A DNA stretch of 64,000 bases from Streptantibioticus parmotrematis (GTDB lineage Bacteria; Actinomycetota; Actinomycetes; Streptomycetales; Streptomycetaceae): assembly GCF_019890615.1 (NCBI RefSeq), contig NZ_JAINVZ010000001.1, positions 558,001 through 622,000 on the forward strand, in the 5' to 3' direction. Shown piece after piece: positions 35,765 to 44,393 of the stretch. Made by a program: the position numbers and the translations under genes. How positions within the stretch are numbered: the stretch's first letter is position 1; every line of letters starts with the position of its first letter. A model generated the notes under the pieces. The model was not told the origin of the DNA. It saw only the letters and a program-made list of their open reading frames with translations, and ran no database searches.

Positions 35765-37381
35765 ATGCGGGAGTCCGGCGCTCGGGGGCACCTGCCCGTT
35801 CGTCAGCTCGTGGACAACGTCGGCCCGGCGCTGCTGCGCCTGGTCCAGGAGGGGACCGGCAGCGGCGGGCCGCTCACCGACATCGCCATCCACGCCCCGG
35901 GTGCGCCGGCACAGCTCGGACCTGGATGCGTGGTGCTGGGTGTCGGCGTGACCACGGAGGCCGAACTGCGCGAGCTGACCGCGGCCATGCGGCAGGCCGG
36001 CGCGGAGGTGCTGGCGGTCAAGGCCCCGGTGCCGCCGTCGGCCGACGACAAACCGTCGATCATCGAGGTCAACCGGGACGCGTCCTGGATGCACGTGGCG
36101 ACGACCGTCCGCGAGCAACTGCTCGAGTACGCGAGGACGCGCGTGCGCTCGGTCGGCAGCGGCGCGGAGCTGTTCGCCCTGGCGAACGCCGTATACGAGG
36201 CCGTCGGCGCCCCGGTCACCATCGAGGACCGCTTCTCCGCGCTGGTCGCCTGGTCGGAGGGGCAGGACCGGACCGACTCCGAGCGGATCGAGACCATCCT
36301 GGGGCGGGCCGTGCAGCAACGGACGCTCGCCGAGCAGCGCGACCGTCAGGAGTTCGAGCGGCTCCATGCCAGCACCGACCCGGTGTACATGGAGGCGACC
36401 GGGGCGGATCAGCTGGCACGGGTCGCCATCGCGGTCCGGGCCGGTTCGGACGTCCTTGGCTACATCTGGGCCGCCGTCACCGGGCCGCTCGACGCGGCGG
36501 CCACAGCCCGGCTGCGCGAATTCGCGCCCCTGGTCGCGCTACAGCTGGTCGGACTGCGCACGGAGACCGGCTACGCCCGCCGCCAGCGCGGCGAGCTGGC
36601 CGCCGCGGTACTCGGCGGGACGGCCGACCCGGTGGAGGCGAGCCGCCTACAGCTGGGCTCCGGCCCGGTCTGTGTCCTGGCCGCGGCCCCGCGGCTGGCC
36701 GGGAGCACGGGCTCCGACGCGCTGGACGCCGCCATGCTGCGCCGGTTCGCGGACACGCTGGAGTACTTCCTGGCGGCCGTGCACCCCCGTTCAGCCCTGG
36801 TGACGGGCACCGGAGCGGTGTACGTCCTGGCCGCCTGGCCTCCGGAACACGCCACGTCCCTGGAATCGGCCGTCACCCTGGCCCGCGACTTCCTCGCGCG
36901 GACCCCACTGGCCGGTGACTACGTGGTCGCCGTCGGCGGCCCGGCCGCATCGACGGGCCGGATCGCCGAGGTGCGGGCGCAGGCCGACGCCGCACTGCGG
37001 GCGCTGCGGCACCCGGCCGTCCGCGGACCGGCCGTGCGCACCGTGGAGGACATGGCACTGGCGGTGCTGCTGCTGCACCTCGCCGACGCGACCGAGGCGC
37101 TCGGCCTGCCGGACGCCGGCGGCGCGCTGCACCGGCTGCGCCAGGAAGAGGGCCAGGACGGTCCGCTGGCGGCGACCCTGGCCGCCTATCTCGACGCCGC
37201 CGCAGTCACCGACACTGCGGCGGATGCCCTGCACATCCACCCCAACACCATGCGCTACCGGCTGCGCCGTATCCGCGAGGTCTCCGGGCTGGACTTCGCC
37301 GACGCCGACGCCATGCTGCTCGCGCACCTCCAGCTGCGGGTGCGCGAGCTGCGGGCGGGCGCTTCTCAAGGCTCCGGCTGA
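35765..37381 (+). CDS. PucR-family transcriptional regulator
   Basis: A 538-residue regulator with the same architecture as the one at 1641: N-terminal sensor, the LANAVYEAVGAPVTIEDRFSALV middle segment and the C-terminal helix-turn-helix ALHIHPNTMRYRLRRIREVSGL. The two are paralogues. It is divergent from the DAP-decarboxylase-like gene with a palindrome between them, so it probably controls that gene and perhaps the serine hydrolase/permease pair. ATG 35765 follows a G-rich stretch (GGGGGTG). Its last 16 bases overlap the end of the convergent serine hydrolase gene. Confidence 0.87.
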   Translation: MRESGARGHLPVRQLVDNVGPALLRLVQEGTGSGGPLTDIAIHAPGAPAQLGPGCVVLGVGVTTEAELRELTAAMRQAGAEVLAVKAPVPPSADDKPSIIEVNRDASWMHVATTVREQLLEYARTRVRSVGSGAELFALANAVYEAVGAPVTIEDRFSALVAWSEGQDRTDSERIETILGRAVQQRTLAEQRDRQEFERLHASTDPVYMEATGADQLARVAIAVRAGSDVLGYIWAAVTGPLDAAATARLREFAPLVALQLVGLRTETGYARRQRGELAAAVLGGTADPVEASRLQLGSGPVCVLAAAPRLAGSTGSDALDAAMLRRFADTLEYFLAAVHPRSALVTGTGAVYVLAAWPPEHATSLESAVTLARDFLARTPLAGDYVVAVGGPAASTGRIAEVRAQADAALRALRHPAVRGPAVRTVEDMALAVLLLHLADATEALGLPDAGGALHRLRQEEGQDGPLAATLAAYLDAAAVTDTAADALHIHPNTMRYRLRRIREVSGLDFADADAMLLAHLQLRVRELRAGASQGSG

Positions 37382-38961
37382 TCCCGGAACGAGCGCGTGT
37401 AGCGGCACCCGTCCAGGTCGACCCAGAGCACCGCGCCGTCCGGGGCGGGGCCGGACGTCAGGCGCTCCGGCAGCCGGGGATCGGCTCCGACGCGGAACGT
37501 CCCGTCGTCGAGCGGGACGAGTTCCGGTTCGTCGCAGGGCGCTTCCACGCCGGTCGCGGCGATCATGTGCAGTCGTCCCGCCCGCTGCACGATGCTGAAG
37601 CCGGGATACCACGGGGTGTAGCTCCGGTAGCGACCTGCGAGTGCGTGCGGGGGAGCGGCCGGCGCGGAGGGGCCGGGGCCCAGTGACTCGGGTCCGCAGA
37701 GCCAGCGTCCGTCCAGGCAGTGGTGGTAGGCCGACCATCCCGGGTGATCGCACACCAGCCGCCCGTCCCCCGCGTCGTACAGCCTGCCGGTCACCCCGTC
37801 CGAGGTGAGCGAGAGACCGCCGTCCCCCGTGGTCTCCACGCGGATCCGGCGCGGCGTCGTTCCGTGGATCCCGACGTAGCGCTGGGCGTCGGGAATCCGC
37901 TCCGGGTCGAACAGCGCCGGATCCGCCGGGGCTCCCTGGACGACGGCGAGCACATGGCGGGCGAAGCGGTCGATGATCTGGCACTCGCCGGGTGCGTTGG
38001 TCAGCACGGCGACACCGTGCCCACCGTCGGTGTCGACGGCGAGGTACGAGCGGTATCCGACCATCCCGCCGGCGTGCGTCAGCCAGGTGTGGCCGTCGAT
38101 CACTTCCACGTCCACGCCGAGCGCGTAGCCGGAACCGACCCCGTCGGCAGGCACCGTGACGATCTGCCGGAAACGCTCCGGCCCGATGATCCTGGTGCCG
38201 TCCAGGCTGCCCCGGCCCAGTAGCATGCGGGCGAACAGCCCCAGGTCGGAAGCGGTTGCCAGCACGTTCCCGTCGGCCGCCGAATACTCGAAGAAGCCGG
38301 CCGGCACGAGCGGGGCCGACGGCAGCGGCGGGCGGTCGTCGCGCAGGAACCGGTACCCGGTGGCAAGTCTGTTGATGTCCCCGTCGGCGAGGTCTTCGTG
38401 AGCGATCCGCGCCGCCGAGTCGCGCATGCCCAGGGGCCACAGCAGCCGTCCGGCCATGGCGTCCGCCAGCGATTCCCCCGTCACCTGCTCGACGATCAAC
38501 CCCAGCAGGTTGTAGCCCTCGTTGGAGTAGTGGAACAGCTCGCCTGGTTCGGCCCACGTCCTCGCATCGCGCAGCGCGTAGCCGCGTGCGGCGGCGTCGG
38601 GCAGCGCGTCGGCCCCGGCCACCAGGCCGGAGGTGTGCCGCAGGAGGTGCCGGACGGTGATCGCGCGGGAGCCGCCGTTCGGGGCGAACCAGGGCAGGTG
38701 GTCGGCGACCGCCGCGTCGAGGTCCACCTTCCCCTCGTCCGCCAGTATGCCGATCAGGAAGGCGGTGAAGGTCTTGCTGACGGAACCGATCTCGAACCGC
38801 GTGCGACGGGAGACCGGCGCCCCGGACTCCGCGTTCGCGAATCCCGCGGTGACGAAGGCGGACTCGCCGGTCCCGTCGACGACGCTGATCGCGATTCCCG
38901 GCACCGGCCACGAGGCCCGCAACCGCTCCGCGAGCCCGGAAACCACTCGTTGCACATCCAT
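37366..38961 (-). CDS. Serine hydrolase, class C beta-lactamase-like
   Basis: A 531-residue serine hydrolase. The motifs are complete: Ser60-Val-Ser-Lys63 (IGSVSKTF), Tyr145-Ser-Asn147 (FHYSNEGYN) and HAGGMVGYRS as the HxG region. A C-terminal domain of about 150 residues follows the catalytic domain, as in D-aminopeptidases. No signal peptide is present. ATG overlaps the permease stop (ATGA-type junction at 38961-38963), so permease and hydrolase are coupled; the permease may import its substrate or product. A trans-acting release enzyme for the thioesterase-less NRPS is possible, since stand-alone PBP-type thioesterases such as SurE have this fold, but the sequence does not show it. Confidence 0.85.
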   Translation of the reverse strand: MDVQRVVSGLAERLRASWPVPGIAISVVDGTGESAFVTAGFANAESGAPVSRRTRFEIGSVSKTFTAFLIGILADEGKVDLDAAVADHLPWFAPNGGSRAITVRHLLRHTSGLVAGADALPDAAARGYALRDARTWAEPGELFHYSNEGYNLLGLIVEQVTGESLADAMAGRLLWPLGMRDSAARIAHEDLADGDINRLATGYRFLRDDRPPLPSAPLVPAGFFEYSAADGNVLATASDLGLFARMLLGRGSLDGTRIIGPERFRQIVTVPADGVGSGYALGVDVEVIDGHTWLTHAGGMVGYRSYLAVDTDGGHGVAVLTNAPGECQIIDRFARHVLAVVQGAPADPALFDPERIPDAQRYVGIHGTTPRRIRVETTGDGGLSLTSDGVTGRLYDAGDGRLVCDHPGWSAYHHCLDGRWLCGPESLGPGPSAPAAPPHALAGRYRSYTPWYPGFSIVQRAGRLHMIAATGVEAPCDEPELVPLDDGTFRVGADPRLPERLTSGPAPDGAVLWVDLDGCRYTRSFRDQPEP

Positions 38962-40454
38962 CAGACGCCCGCCTTCCGTGAACCGAATCCCGCGAACCGG
39001 TCCGGACCCAGCTCGACCTGGGAGGAGTCGATCTCCGCGTCCGGCCGGTCGCCCTTGACGAACCGTCGGCACAGCGGGTAGAGCAGCACGGCCAGCAGGG
39101 CCACCGCGAGACTGATGCCGAACGTCGCGGCCTCGTCGACCGCCGTACCCCACGCCAGATACACGATCATCGCTGTGGGCAGCGCGACGACCAGGACCGC
39201 GCCGGGCCAGCCGCCGGGGACCCGAAACGGCCGGAGCATCTGCGGATACCTCCACCGCAGGACCAGGAAGGCCACGAATTCCAGCAGGATCGCGGCCAGG
39301 GTGAGCAGCACCATGGCCCGCAGGATCGAGCTGAAGTCGACGGCGGAGAGCACCACGACGACGGTGGTGATCGTCAACAGCGCGCCCACCGGCGTGTCGA
39401 ACCGCCTGCTGTCCCGGGCCATCCAGCGCGGCAGGTACGCGTCCGCGGCGAGTGCCCGCGGGACCCTGGTGCTCGTCAGCAGGATCGCCATGAACAGCCC
39501 CACCAGGGAGAGCGCCGATCCCAGGGAGATCAGCACCTTCAGCCAGACTCCGCCCAGGGCGCCGCCGACCACGACGAAGTCACCCTCGACCCAGTCGGCG
39601 GGCGAACCCCGGTGCAGCCCGCTGCCGATGGCGGCGATGGTGGGCAACAGGTAGGCGGTGATGATCAGCGGAACCGCGATGAGCAGGGCCCGGGTGTAGG
39701 TCCGGTGCGCGTCGGCGACCTCGCCCAGCACGGTGCTCGGGCCGTCGAAGCCGAGGTACAGCCACACGATCACGCTGAGCGCACCGGCCACCGACGAGTG
39801 GACGCTCTGTCCCGGCACCATGAAGGGCGAGAGCACGTTGATCCCGTTGCCGACCGCATGCCAGATGCCGAGGACCGTCAACACCGCGAACGGCGCGAGG
39901 ATGAGCAGCATCATCCCGACCGAGTACTCGCTCACCGCCTTGGAGCCGCGGTAGTTCAGGTACGCCATCGGGACGATGAGGGCGACGGTGACGATCCAGT
40001 GCAGGTCCACGACGAAACCGCCGTGGAACAGGTCCACGATCACCAGCCCCTTCCCGCGAGCGAGGTCCGGGACCCAGGTGGCCAGGTAGTCGACCAGCAG
40101 GATCGGGTAGAGGGCGAGGTTCAGCACCGACCCGATCGAATTCCAGGCCCCGAACACGAATGCCGCACCTCTGCCGAGCGCGATCTTCGTCCAGTAGTAG
40201 TAGCCGCCGTCGACCGGTATCGCGGCGCTCAACTCCGCCGCCACCAGAGCGTTCGGCACACCGAAGACGACCGGCACCAAGACGATCATCAGCAGGGTCA
40301 TGCCCGGACCGGCGCTGGAGAGTGAGGCTTCGAGTCCGAAGGGTCCTCCGGACACCGTGAAGAAGAAGATTCCGACCAGGGGCAGCACGCCGAGCGTGCG
40401 TCGGCCCGCCCCGGGTGCCGACCGCGTGACTTCCGACGGGACCAGTTCGGTCAT
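38961..40454 (-). CDS. APC-family amino acid permease
   Basis: A 497-residue integral membrane protein with about 12 hydrophobic helices. The start GVLPLVGIFFFTVSGGPFGLEASLSSAGPG is the unwound helix 1 region of APC transporters, and ELSAAIPVDGGYYYWTKIALG is the conserved segment after helix 2. It resembles the amine/polyamine and glutamate-type branches (PGP family). ATG 40454 has GGAG 6 bases upstream; an in-frame GTG lies 12 bases further up. First gene of a two-gene leftward unit with the serine hydrolase. Substrate unknown, likely an amino acid or polyamine. Confidence 0.88.
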   Translation of the reverse strand: MTELVPSEVTRSAPGAGRRTLGVLPLVGIFFFTVSGGPFGLEASLSSAGPGMTLLMIVLVPVVFGVPNALVAAELSAAIPVDGGYYYWTKIALGRGAAFVFGAWNSIGSVLNLALYPILLVDYLATWVPDLARGKGLVIVDLFHGGFVVDLHWIVTVALIVPMAYLNYRGSKAVSEYSVGMMLLILAPFAVLTVLGIWHAVGNGINVLSPFMVPGQSVHSSVAGALSVIVWLYLGFDGPSTVLGEVADAHRTYTRALLIAVPLIITAYLLPTIAAIGSGLHRGSPADWVEGDFVVVGGALGGVWLKVLISLGSALSLVGLFMAILLTSTRVPRALAADAYLPRWMARDSRRFDTPVGALLTITTVVVVLSAVDFSSILRAMVLLTLAAILLEFVAFLVLRWRYPQMLRPFRVPGGWPGAVLVVALPTAMIVYLAWGTAVDEAATFGISLAVALLAVLLYPLCRRFVKGDRPDAEIDSSQVELGPDRFAGFGSRKAGV

Positions 40455-40797
40455 CCTGAGCTCCACTCTCCGATCGTGCCTGGTCGGCACACCGTATGGG
40501 GGCGTCACCGAGGCCGTCCTCGTCGTACGCGCCAAAGCAGCGGCCCGCCGATTGTCGCCGCCACCAACGCCGGGCTGTTCCACCCGGAGCGCGGTGCTTG
40601 TGGCTGAGCCGGGCGTTGACGCGGGTGAGGGCCAGCGGCCCTTGACCCGGACGAGGATGCCCGTGCCGCCGGACCTTGGGCGTGTACCGGCCCGCTCATC
40701 GAGATTCATGGCGAAGATGTCGAGAACGTGCCGCCGGCTCCGTCCCAGGGATGTCAGCAGCTACCACCGGCTGCGCGAAGAAGAAGGAGAGACCAGC
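40455..40797. other. Divergent gap between permease and VOC genes
   Basis: 343 bases. The rightward frame of the VOC gene stays open through most of it, but the translation is low-complexity (Pro, Arg, Ser) and lacks a ribosome site, so I treat it as non-coding. It must hold promoters for both genes. GCGTTGAC (40612-40619) and CCCTTGACCC (40638-40647) could be -35 boxes; no matching -10 is convincing. Confidence 0.4.
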
Positions 40798-41238
40798 ATG
40801 GCGATTCAGCGGATGGACAACGTCGGCATCGTCGTCGAGGACATGGATGCCGCCATCGCGTTCTTCGTGAAACTCGGTATGCAGCTGGAGGGCAGAACAG
40901 AGGTCGAGGGCCTCTTCGCCGACCAGTGCACCGGACTCGACGGCGTCCGCTGTGACATCGCGATGATCCGCACCCCGGACGGTCACGGCCGGCTCGAGCT
41001 CGCGAAGTACCACAGCCCCGAGGCGATCAGCGCCGGGCCGCGCAACCGGCCCCACAACATCCTGGGCACGCACCGCGTCATGTTCGCTGTCGACGACATC
41101 GAGGACACCGTTGCCCGCCTGCGCACCCACGGCGCCGAGCTGGTCGGCGAGCTGGCACAGTACGAGGACAGCTATCGGCTCTGCTACGTCCGCGGTCCCG
41201 AGGGCATCATCGTCGGACTCGCCGAGCAGCTCAGCTGA
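40798..41238 (+). CDS. VOC-fold (glyoxalase/bleomycin-resistance type) protein
   Basis: A 146-residue VOC-superfamily protein with two beta-alpha-beta-beta-beta units: DNVGIVVEDMDAAIAFFVKLGM opens the first and HRVMFAVDDIEDTVARLRTHGAEL the second. Metal-ligand positions: Glu in RLELAKYHSP, His in GTHRVMFAV and Glu in RGPEGIIVGL are present, but the first ligand, usually His before VGI, reads Asn. It may be a lyase, an epimerase or a drug-binding resistance protein. ATG 40798 has AAGGAGA 7 bases upstream. It is a single-gene unit ending in the hairpin at 41245. Confidence 0.82.
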   Translation: MAIQRMDNVGIVVEDMDAAIAFFVKLGMQLEGRTEVEGLFADQCTGLDGVRCDIAMIRTPDGHGRLELAKYHSPEAISAGPRNRPHNILGTHRVMFAVDDIEDTVARLRTHGAELVGELAQYEDSYRLCYVRGPEGIIVGLAEQLS

Positions 41239-41244
41239 GGGCTG

Positions 41245-41274
41245 GCGAAGGCCCCAGCACACCGGGGCCTTCGC
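41245..41274 (+). terminator. Hairpin after the VOC gene
   Basis: Perfect 11-base inverted repeat GCGAAGGCCCC (41245-41255)/GGGGCCTTCGC (41264-41274), 8-base loop, starting 6 bases after the stop codon. Confidence 0.75.
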
Positions 41275-41382
41275 AGCGGGGGAGGGTGAGCCGATGCCGG
41301 GAGAGACAGCCCGACTCGGCTTGGTCCCCCGCGCCTTAACCGGGTAGACGCCCTTCCCGGCCGGAGGGTCTACCTCTGCTGG

Positions 41383-41922
41383 TTGCGTCGGATGCTGGTT
41401 GCGTCGGAAGGCCCCGTTGCGGGCCTCAGCCGGCGACGGGGCCTTCCTACGCAACCAGCGCCTGACAACTTCAACGGCCTGGTCGGCGTTCTGGACGCGC
41501 AAGGGCACCCGTGTGACCCAGGGCAGTTCGCCGTGGTCATCACCGGACTGAACTCCGGAGAGGTCCGCGTGACCGTCGATGTCCGCACGGAACCGCCCGC
41601 GGTCGTCGATCGCGACGACTGGGACGAGATCGTCGAAGCCAGCCCGGCCCTGGGCGGCCCGCGGCCTGGCCTGTCGACCATGATGCCCACCGAAGGACTC
41701 CTGGAACTGCCCGACTTCTCGGAAGCCGGCCTGGGTCCCTACCGGGTACGTGTGCACGCGAGAGGAAGGGACGCAGCCAACGAAGTCATGGACCTGCCCG
41801 AAGGCGCCGAGCCCATCGAAGAACACCTGATCCAGGTCTGGAGCACCCCCGCTGCCCCTATGCACGTGCACCAGCAGACAGACGCTTACGGAAAGACCAT
41901 GCTGCCCGCCTCCGAAGCCTGA
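41383..41922 (+). pseudogene. Hypothetical protein, probably 5'-truncated
   Basis: An open frame of 179 codons from a TTG. Residues from about 29 on (NFNGLVGVLDAQGHPCDPGQ to the end) have a protein-like composition with many acidic residues, but I do not recognise the family. The first 28 codons run through a large inverted repeat, and no ATG or GTG with a ribosome site precedes the protein-like part. This suggests that the original N-terminus was lost by rearrangement. A small real gene with an unusual start cannot be excluded. Confidence 0.4.
41396..41457. repeat. 22-base near-perfect inverted repeat plus direct repeat
   Basis: The arm beginning TGGTTGCGTCGGAAGGCC (41396-41417) pairs with 41436-41457 (ending CTACGCAACCA) with a single mismatch; loop 18 bases. 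The outer 13 bases TGGTTGCGTCGGA also occur directly in front (41380-41392). It can act as a terminator, but the outer TGGTTGCGT ends and the adjacent duplicate would also suit a mobile-element or recombination scar. Confidence 0.6.
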
Positions 41923-42410
41923 CCAACCCGGCGCGTGGCTGGCTGGGCGGGGAGGCGCACATCCTTGCCCAGCCTCGAGCGGCTGGTTTCACCTGCGTCA
42001 GTGCTCTGAGGCGGGTGACCTTTGGTCGCCCGGTGGCTGCGGGCGGGTAGAACACCGGGGCAGGCCGGGATCGACGAGGCGCGAGCCGGGAGGGTGCCGT
42101 GGGGAAAAGCGAACGGGCCATTATGCGGCAGTGGCGTTGGTCGGCGCAGGCATGGCCTTGACGGGGTGTCAAGCATCGTCCGAGCGGACGCGAAAGCTCC
42201 GATGGCGAGTGGGTCGTCAAATCCCCCTGGGTGGGGCGGGGTAGCCATCACGTGGCTACCGGACGACCCTTGTCGACTGGGTCGCCACCCTCGTGCCGCA
42301 GGACGGTGACGAGCCGGCCGAACAGGTCTATCCACGAGGGTTCCGACGCCGTGATCACACCAGCCACAGCAAGATCATCTCACCTGTGATCAGCACTTAC
42401 GGGACAACGC
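41923..42410. other. Gene-poor stretch with small inverted repeats
   Basis: 488 bases with no supported gene. Visible structure: GTAGCCA (42241-42247)/TGGCTAC (42253-42259), a 7-base hairpin with a 5-base loop, and TGATCACA (42352-42359)/TGTGATCA (42385-42392). A rightward frame near the end (VATLVPQDGDEPAEQVYPRG) is open to 42413 and might be the tail of a lost gene. Together with the flanking truncated genes this looks like an old rearrangement zone. Confidence 0.4.
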
Positions 42411-42839
42411 CTAGCTGAAACGCGCCACGAAGCGCCGCTGCCACGGCGTTTCCACCGCTCTATGGGAATAGTGCTCGCGCACGTACGCCACGGCCTTGTC
42501 GTTCGGGACGCCGTCCAGGATGGCCAAGCAGGACATCGCCGTGCCCGTGCGGCCGAAGCCGCCGCCGCAAGCGATTTCCACTCGTTCGGACTCGGATCGG
42601 CTCAGGAGTTCGCGCAGGGACGCCGTGAAGGCCTGCCGGTCCGTGGGGAGCCAGAAGTCCGGCCAGCGGACCCAGCGGCTCTCCCAGGCGACCTCCGGAG
42701 GCTGACGGCCGCGCAGGTAGAGCGCGAAGTGGGGTTCCGGCCCCGGGGGGAGCGGATTGCGCAGGCCACGGCCGCGTACCAGGCGGCCCGAGGGCAGCCG
42801 TAAGACACCTTCTTCTGTGGGTTCCCAATGAGCGTCCAC
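42411..42839 (-). CDS. Protein-tyrosine-phosphatase-like protein
   Basis: A 142-residue phosphatase. The signature is Cys91-x5-Arg97 (ACGGGFGRTGT) and the WPD loop is Trp59-Pro-Asp61 (RWPDFWLP), so both the nucleophile and the general acid are present. It is small and soluble, probably acting on phosphotyrosine/phosphoserine proteins or inositol phosphates. The start is GTG 42839 with a weak GGGA upstream. Codon 13 is TTA (42801-42803), so translation should depend on the bldA tRNA. It lies in the decayed zone but is itself intact. Confidence 0.75.
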   Translation of the reverse strand: MDAHWEPTEEGVLRLPSGRLVRGRGLRNPLPPGPEPHFALYLRGRQPPEVAWESRWVRWPDFWLPTDRQAFTASLRELLSRSESERVEIACGGGFGRTGTAMSCLAILDGVPNDKAVAYVREHYSHRAVETPWQRRFVARFS

Positions 42840-42932
42840 GGTCCCAGCCTATCCGTCGAACACCCCGCCTCCGCAGGGAATTCCATACTTCGGGTGGATC
42901 TGTTCTGTCCTGCGCCCCCCTTGCACCTGCCC

Positions 42933-43475
42933 TCAGTGAAGGCGCAGCCTCAGCTCTGCCAGCTGACGCAGGCCCGGCACCGGCACCCACGTCTGGTCCG
43001 GCGATTCCAGCGACGCATCCGGGAAGCGTTCGAAGAGCGCTCGCAGCGCCACCTCGCACTCCTGCCTCGCCAGCGCTGCCCCCAGGCAGTAGTGCGCGCC
43101 CAGCCCGAAGCCGATGTGCCCGTCGCCCGGCTTGGAGGAGCGGCGTGTGACGTCCAGGCGGTCCGGGTCGTCGAACTCGCGCGGGTCGCGGTTCGCCGAC
43201 ACCACCACCAGCTGGACGGCCTCGCCCGCGCGGACCACCTGCCCGCCGACCTCGACGTTTTCGGTCGCGTACCGAAGCTGTGTGATGAGGATCGAGCCGC
43301 ACCACCGCACCAGCTCGTCCACCGCCGTCGGCCACAGCCCAGGATGCTCACGCAGCGCCCGCAGCTGGGCGGGATGGCCCAGCAGGGCGAGCGCGCCGTT
43401 GCCGATCAGGTTGGCCGTGGTCTCGTGGCCCGCGGTGGCCAGGCCCTGACGTGCGGCCCGGAACACCGCCAGCGG
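42933..43475 (-). pseudogene. Cytochrome P450, C-terminal half only
   Basis: About 175 residues of a bacterial class I P450: the I-helix [13 protein letters not shown], the K-helix ExxR (DELVRW), and the heme loop [15 protein letters not shown] with the Cys ligand, then a normal C-terminus ending LRLRLH. The N-terminal 220 residues or so (B to H helices) are missing; upstream of [17 protein letters not shown] the frame becomes meaningless. It is therefore a remnant cut near 43470. Confidence 0.75.
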
Positions 43476-43674
43476 CCGGGACCGACGGCTCCACCGTCGC
43501 GGCGGTGTGGATTCCCGTTGCGGACCTGTACGAGGCGATGCTGTCGTCGGCGGCCGCCGACGCGCTGCGCATGATGGGATCCGGGAGGAGCACCGATCCG
43601 ACGGCAGGCCACTGCCCTTGACGGGCACACCCAAGCTGCGGCGCCCGCTTGCCCGTCGACACGGCATGACCCGG

Positions 43675-44250
43675 TCACGCTGTTCTCGCGTCCTCACCGA
43701 CCAGGAAGGGGTGCAGCAGCGCGAGTAGGGCGCGGGGCCGGTGCAGCGGGATGATGTGGCCACAGTCCTCGATGACGTGTCCGGTGAGATCGTCGGTGAA
43801 GGGGCGCAGTTGGCGTTCCAGCGCGGCACCGACGGGCCGGGCGCCCAGCGCCATGGTCGGCACCGTCAGGCGGGAAGCGGCGACCACCCGCTCGATCTGT
43901 GCCGCGCTCTCGGGCAGAGCCCGGTAATACGAGAATGCGCAGCGCAATGCTTCGCGGCCGGTGTATGCGCGGACGAAGGCCTCCCGGAGAGCGGGGCGCA
44001 CCCCGCCGCCGAGCGTGCCGGCGTTCAGGAACCAGTCGACGTAGGCGCCCTCGTTGCCCTCCAGCACGGTCTCGGCGAGTCCGGGCGCGGCGGAGTGGAA
44101 GCCGAACCACCACGGCGGCCCGTCGGCGAGGAAGTCCTCGGCGCCGGGCAGCCTGCCCAGAACGGCCTCCATGACGACGAGGCGCTGGACGAGACCCGTG
44201 CGGCGCAGGGCGAGGAGGAAGGCCGGCGCGACGCCCGCGTCGGGACCGCC
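43675..44250 (-). pseudogene. Alpha/beta hydrolase (epoxide-hydrolase-like), C-terminal part
   Basis: About 185 residues of an alpha/beta hydrolase: RLVVMEAVL after the nucleophile strand, a cap region with PPWWFGFHSA, then VPTMALGA and the catalytic-His segment [14 protein letters not shown]. The N-terminal 90-100 residues, with the HGxP oxyanion region and the nucleophile elbow, are absent; the frame upstream of AFLLALRRTGL is nonsense. A remnant like the neighbouring P450, both pointing left. Confidence 0.7.
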
Positions 44251-44393
44251 CGAGCGGCACGTCGCCCCTCGACCTGCCGGAGCGTACGCGAGCCCCGCCT
44301 CCCCGCGTCCCGGACGGACGGGGGCGCCGGTCGGGCGCGGGAGGCGGGGCCGGTTGCCGGCGGTGCGGTACGGGGGACCGCGCCGCCGGGGCT

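Noticed and set aside
40300-40797. N-terminal extension of the VOC protein upstream of 40798
   Set aside because: Extension is Pro/Ser/Arg-rich without homology and the strong AAGGAGA site supports the start at 40798.
42385-42413. Sequence resembling an insertion-sequence end (ACTTACGGGACAACGCC)
   Set aside because: No matching second terminal repeat, transposase remnant or target duplication could be found in the window.
43480-43620. Plus-strand fragment reading [24 protein letters not shown]
   Set aside because: Protein-like for about 35 residues but too short, without a start, and not recognisable; left as part of the decayed zone.
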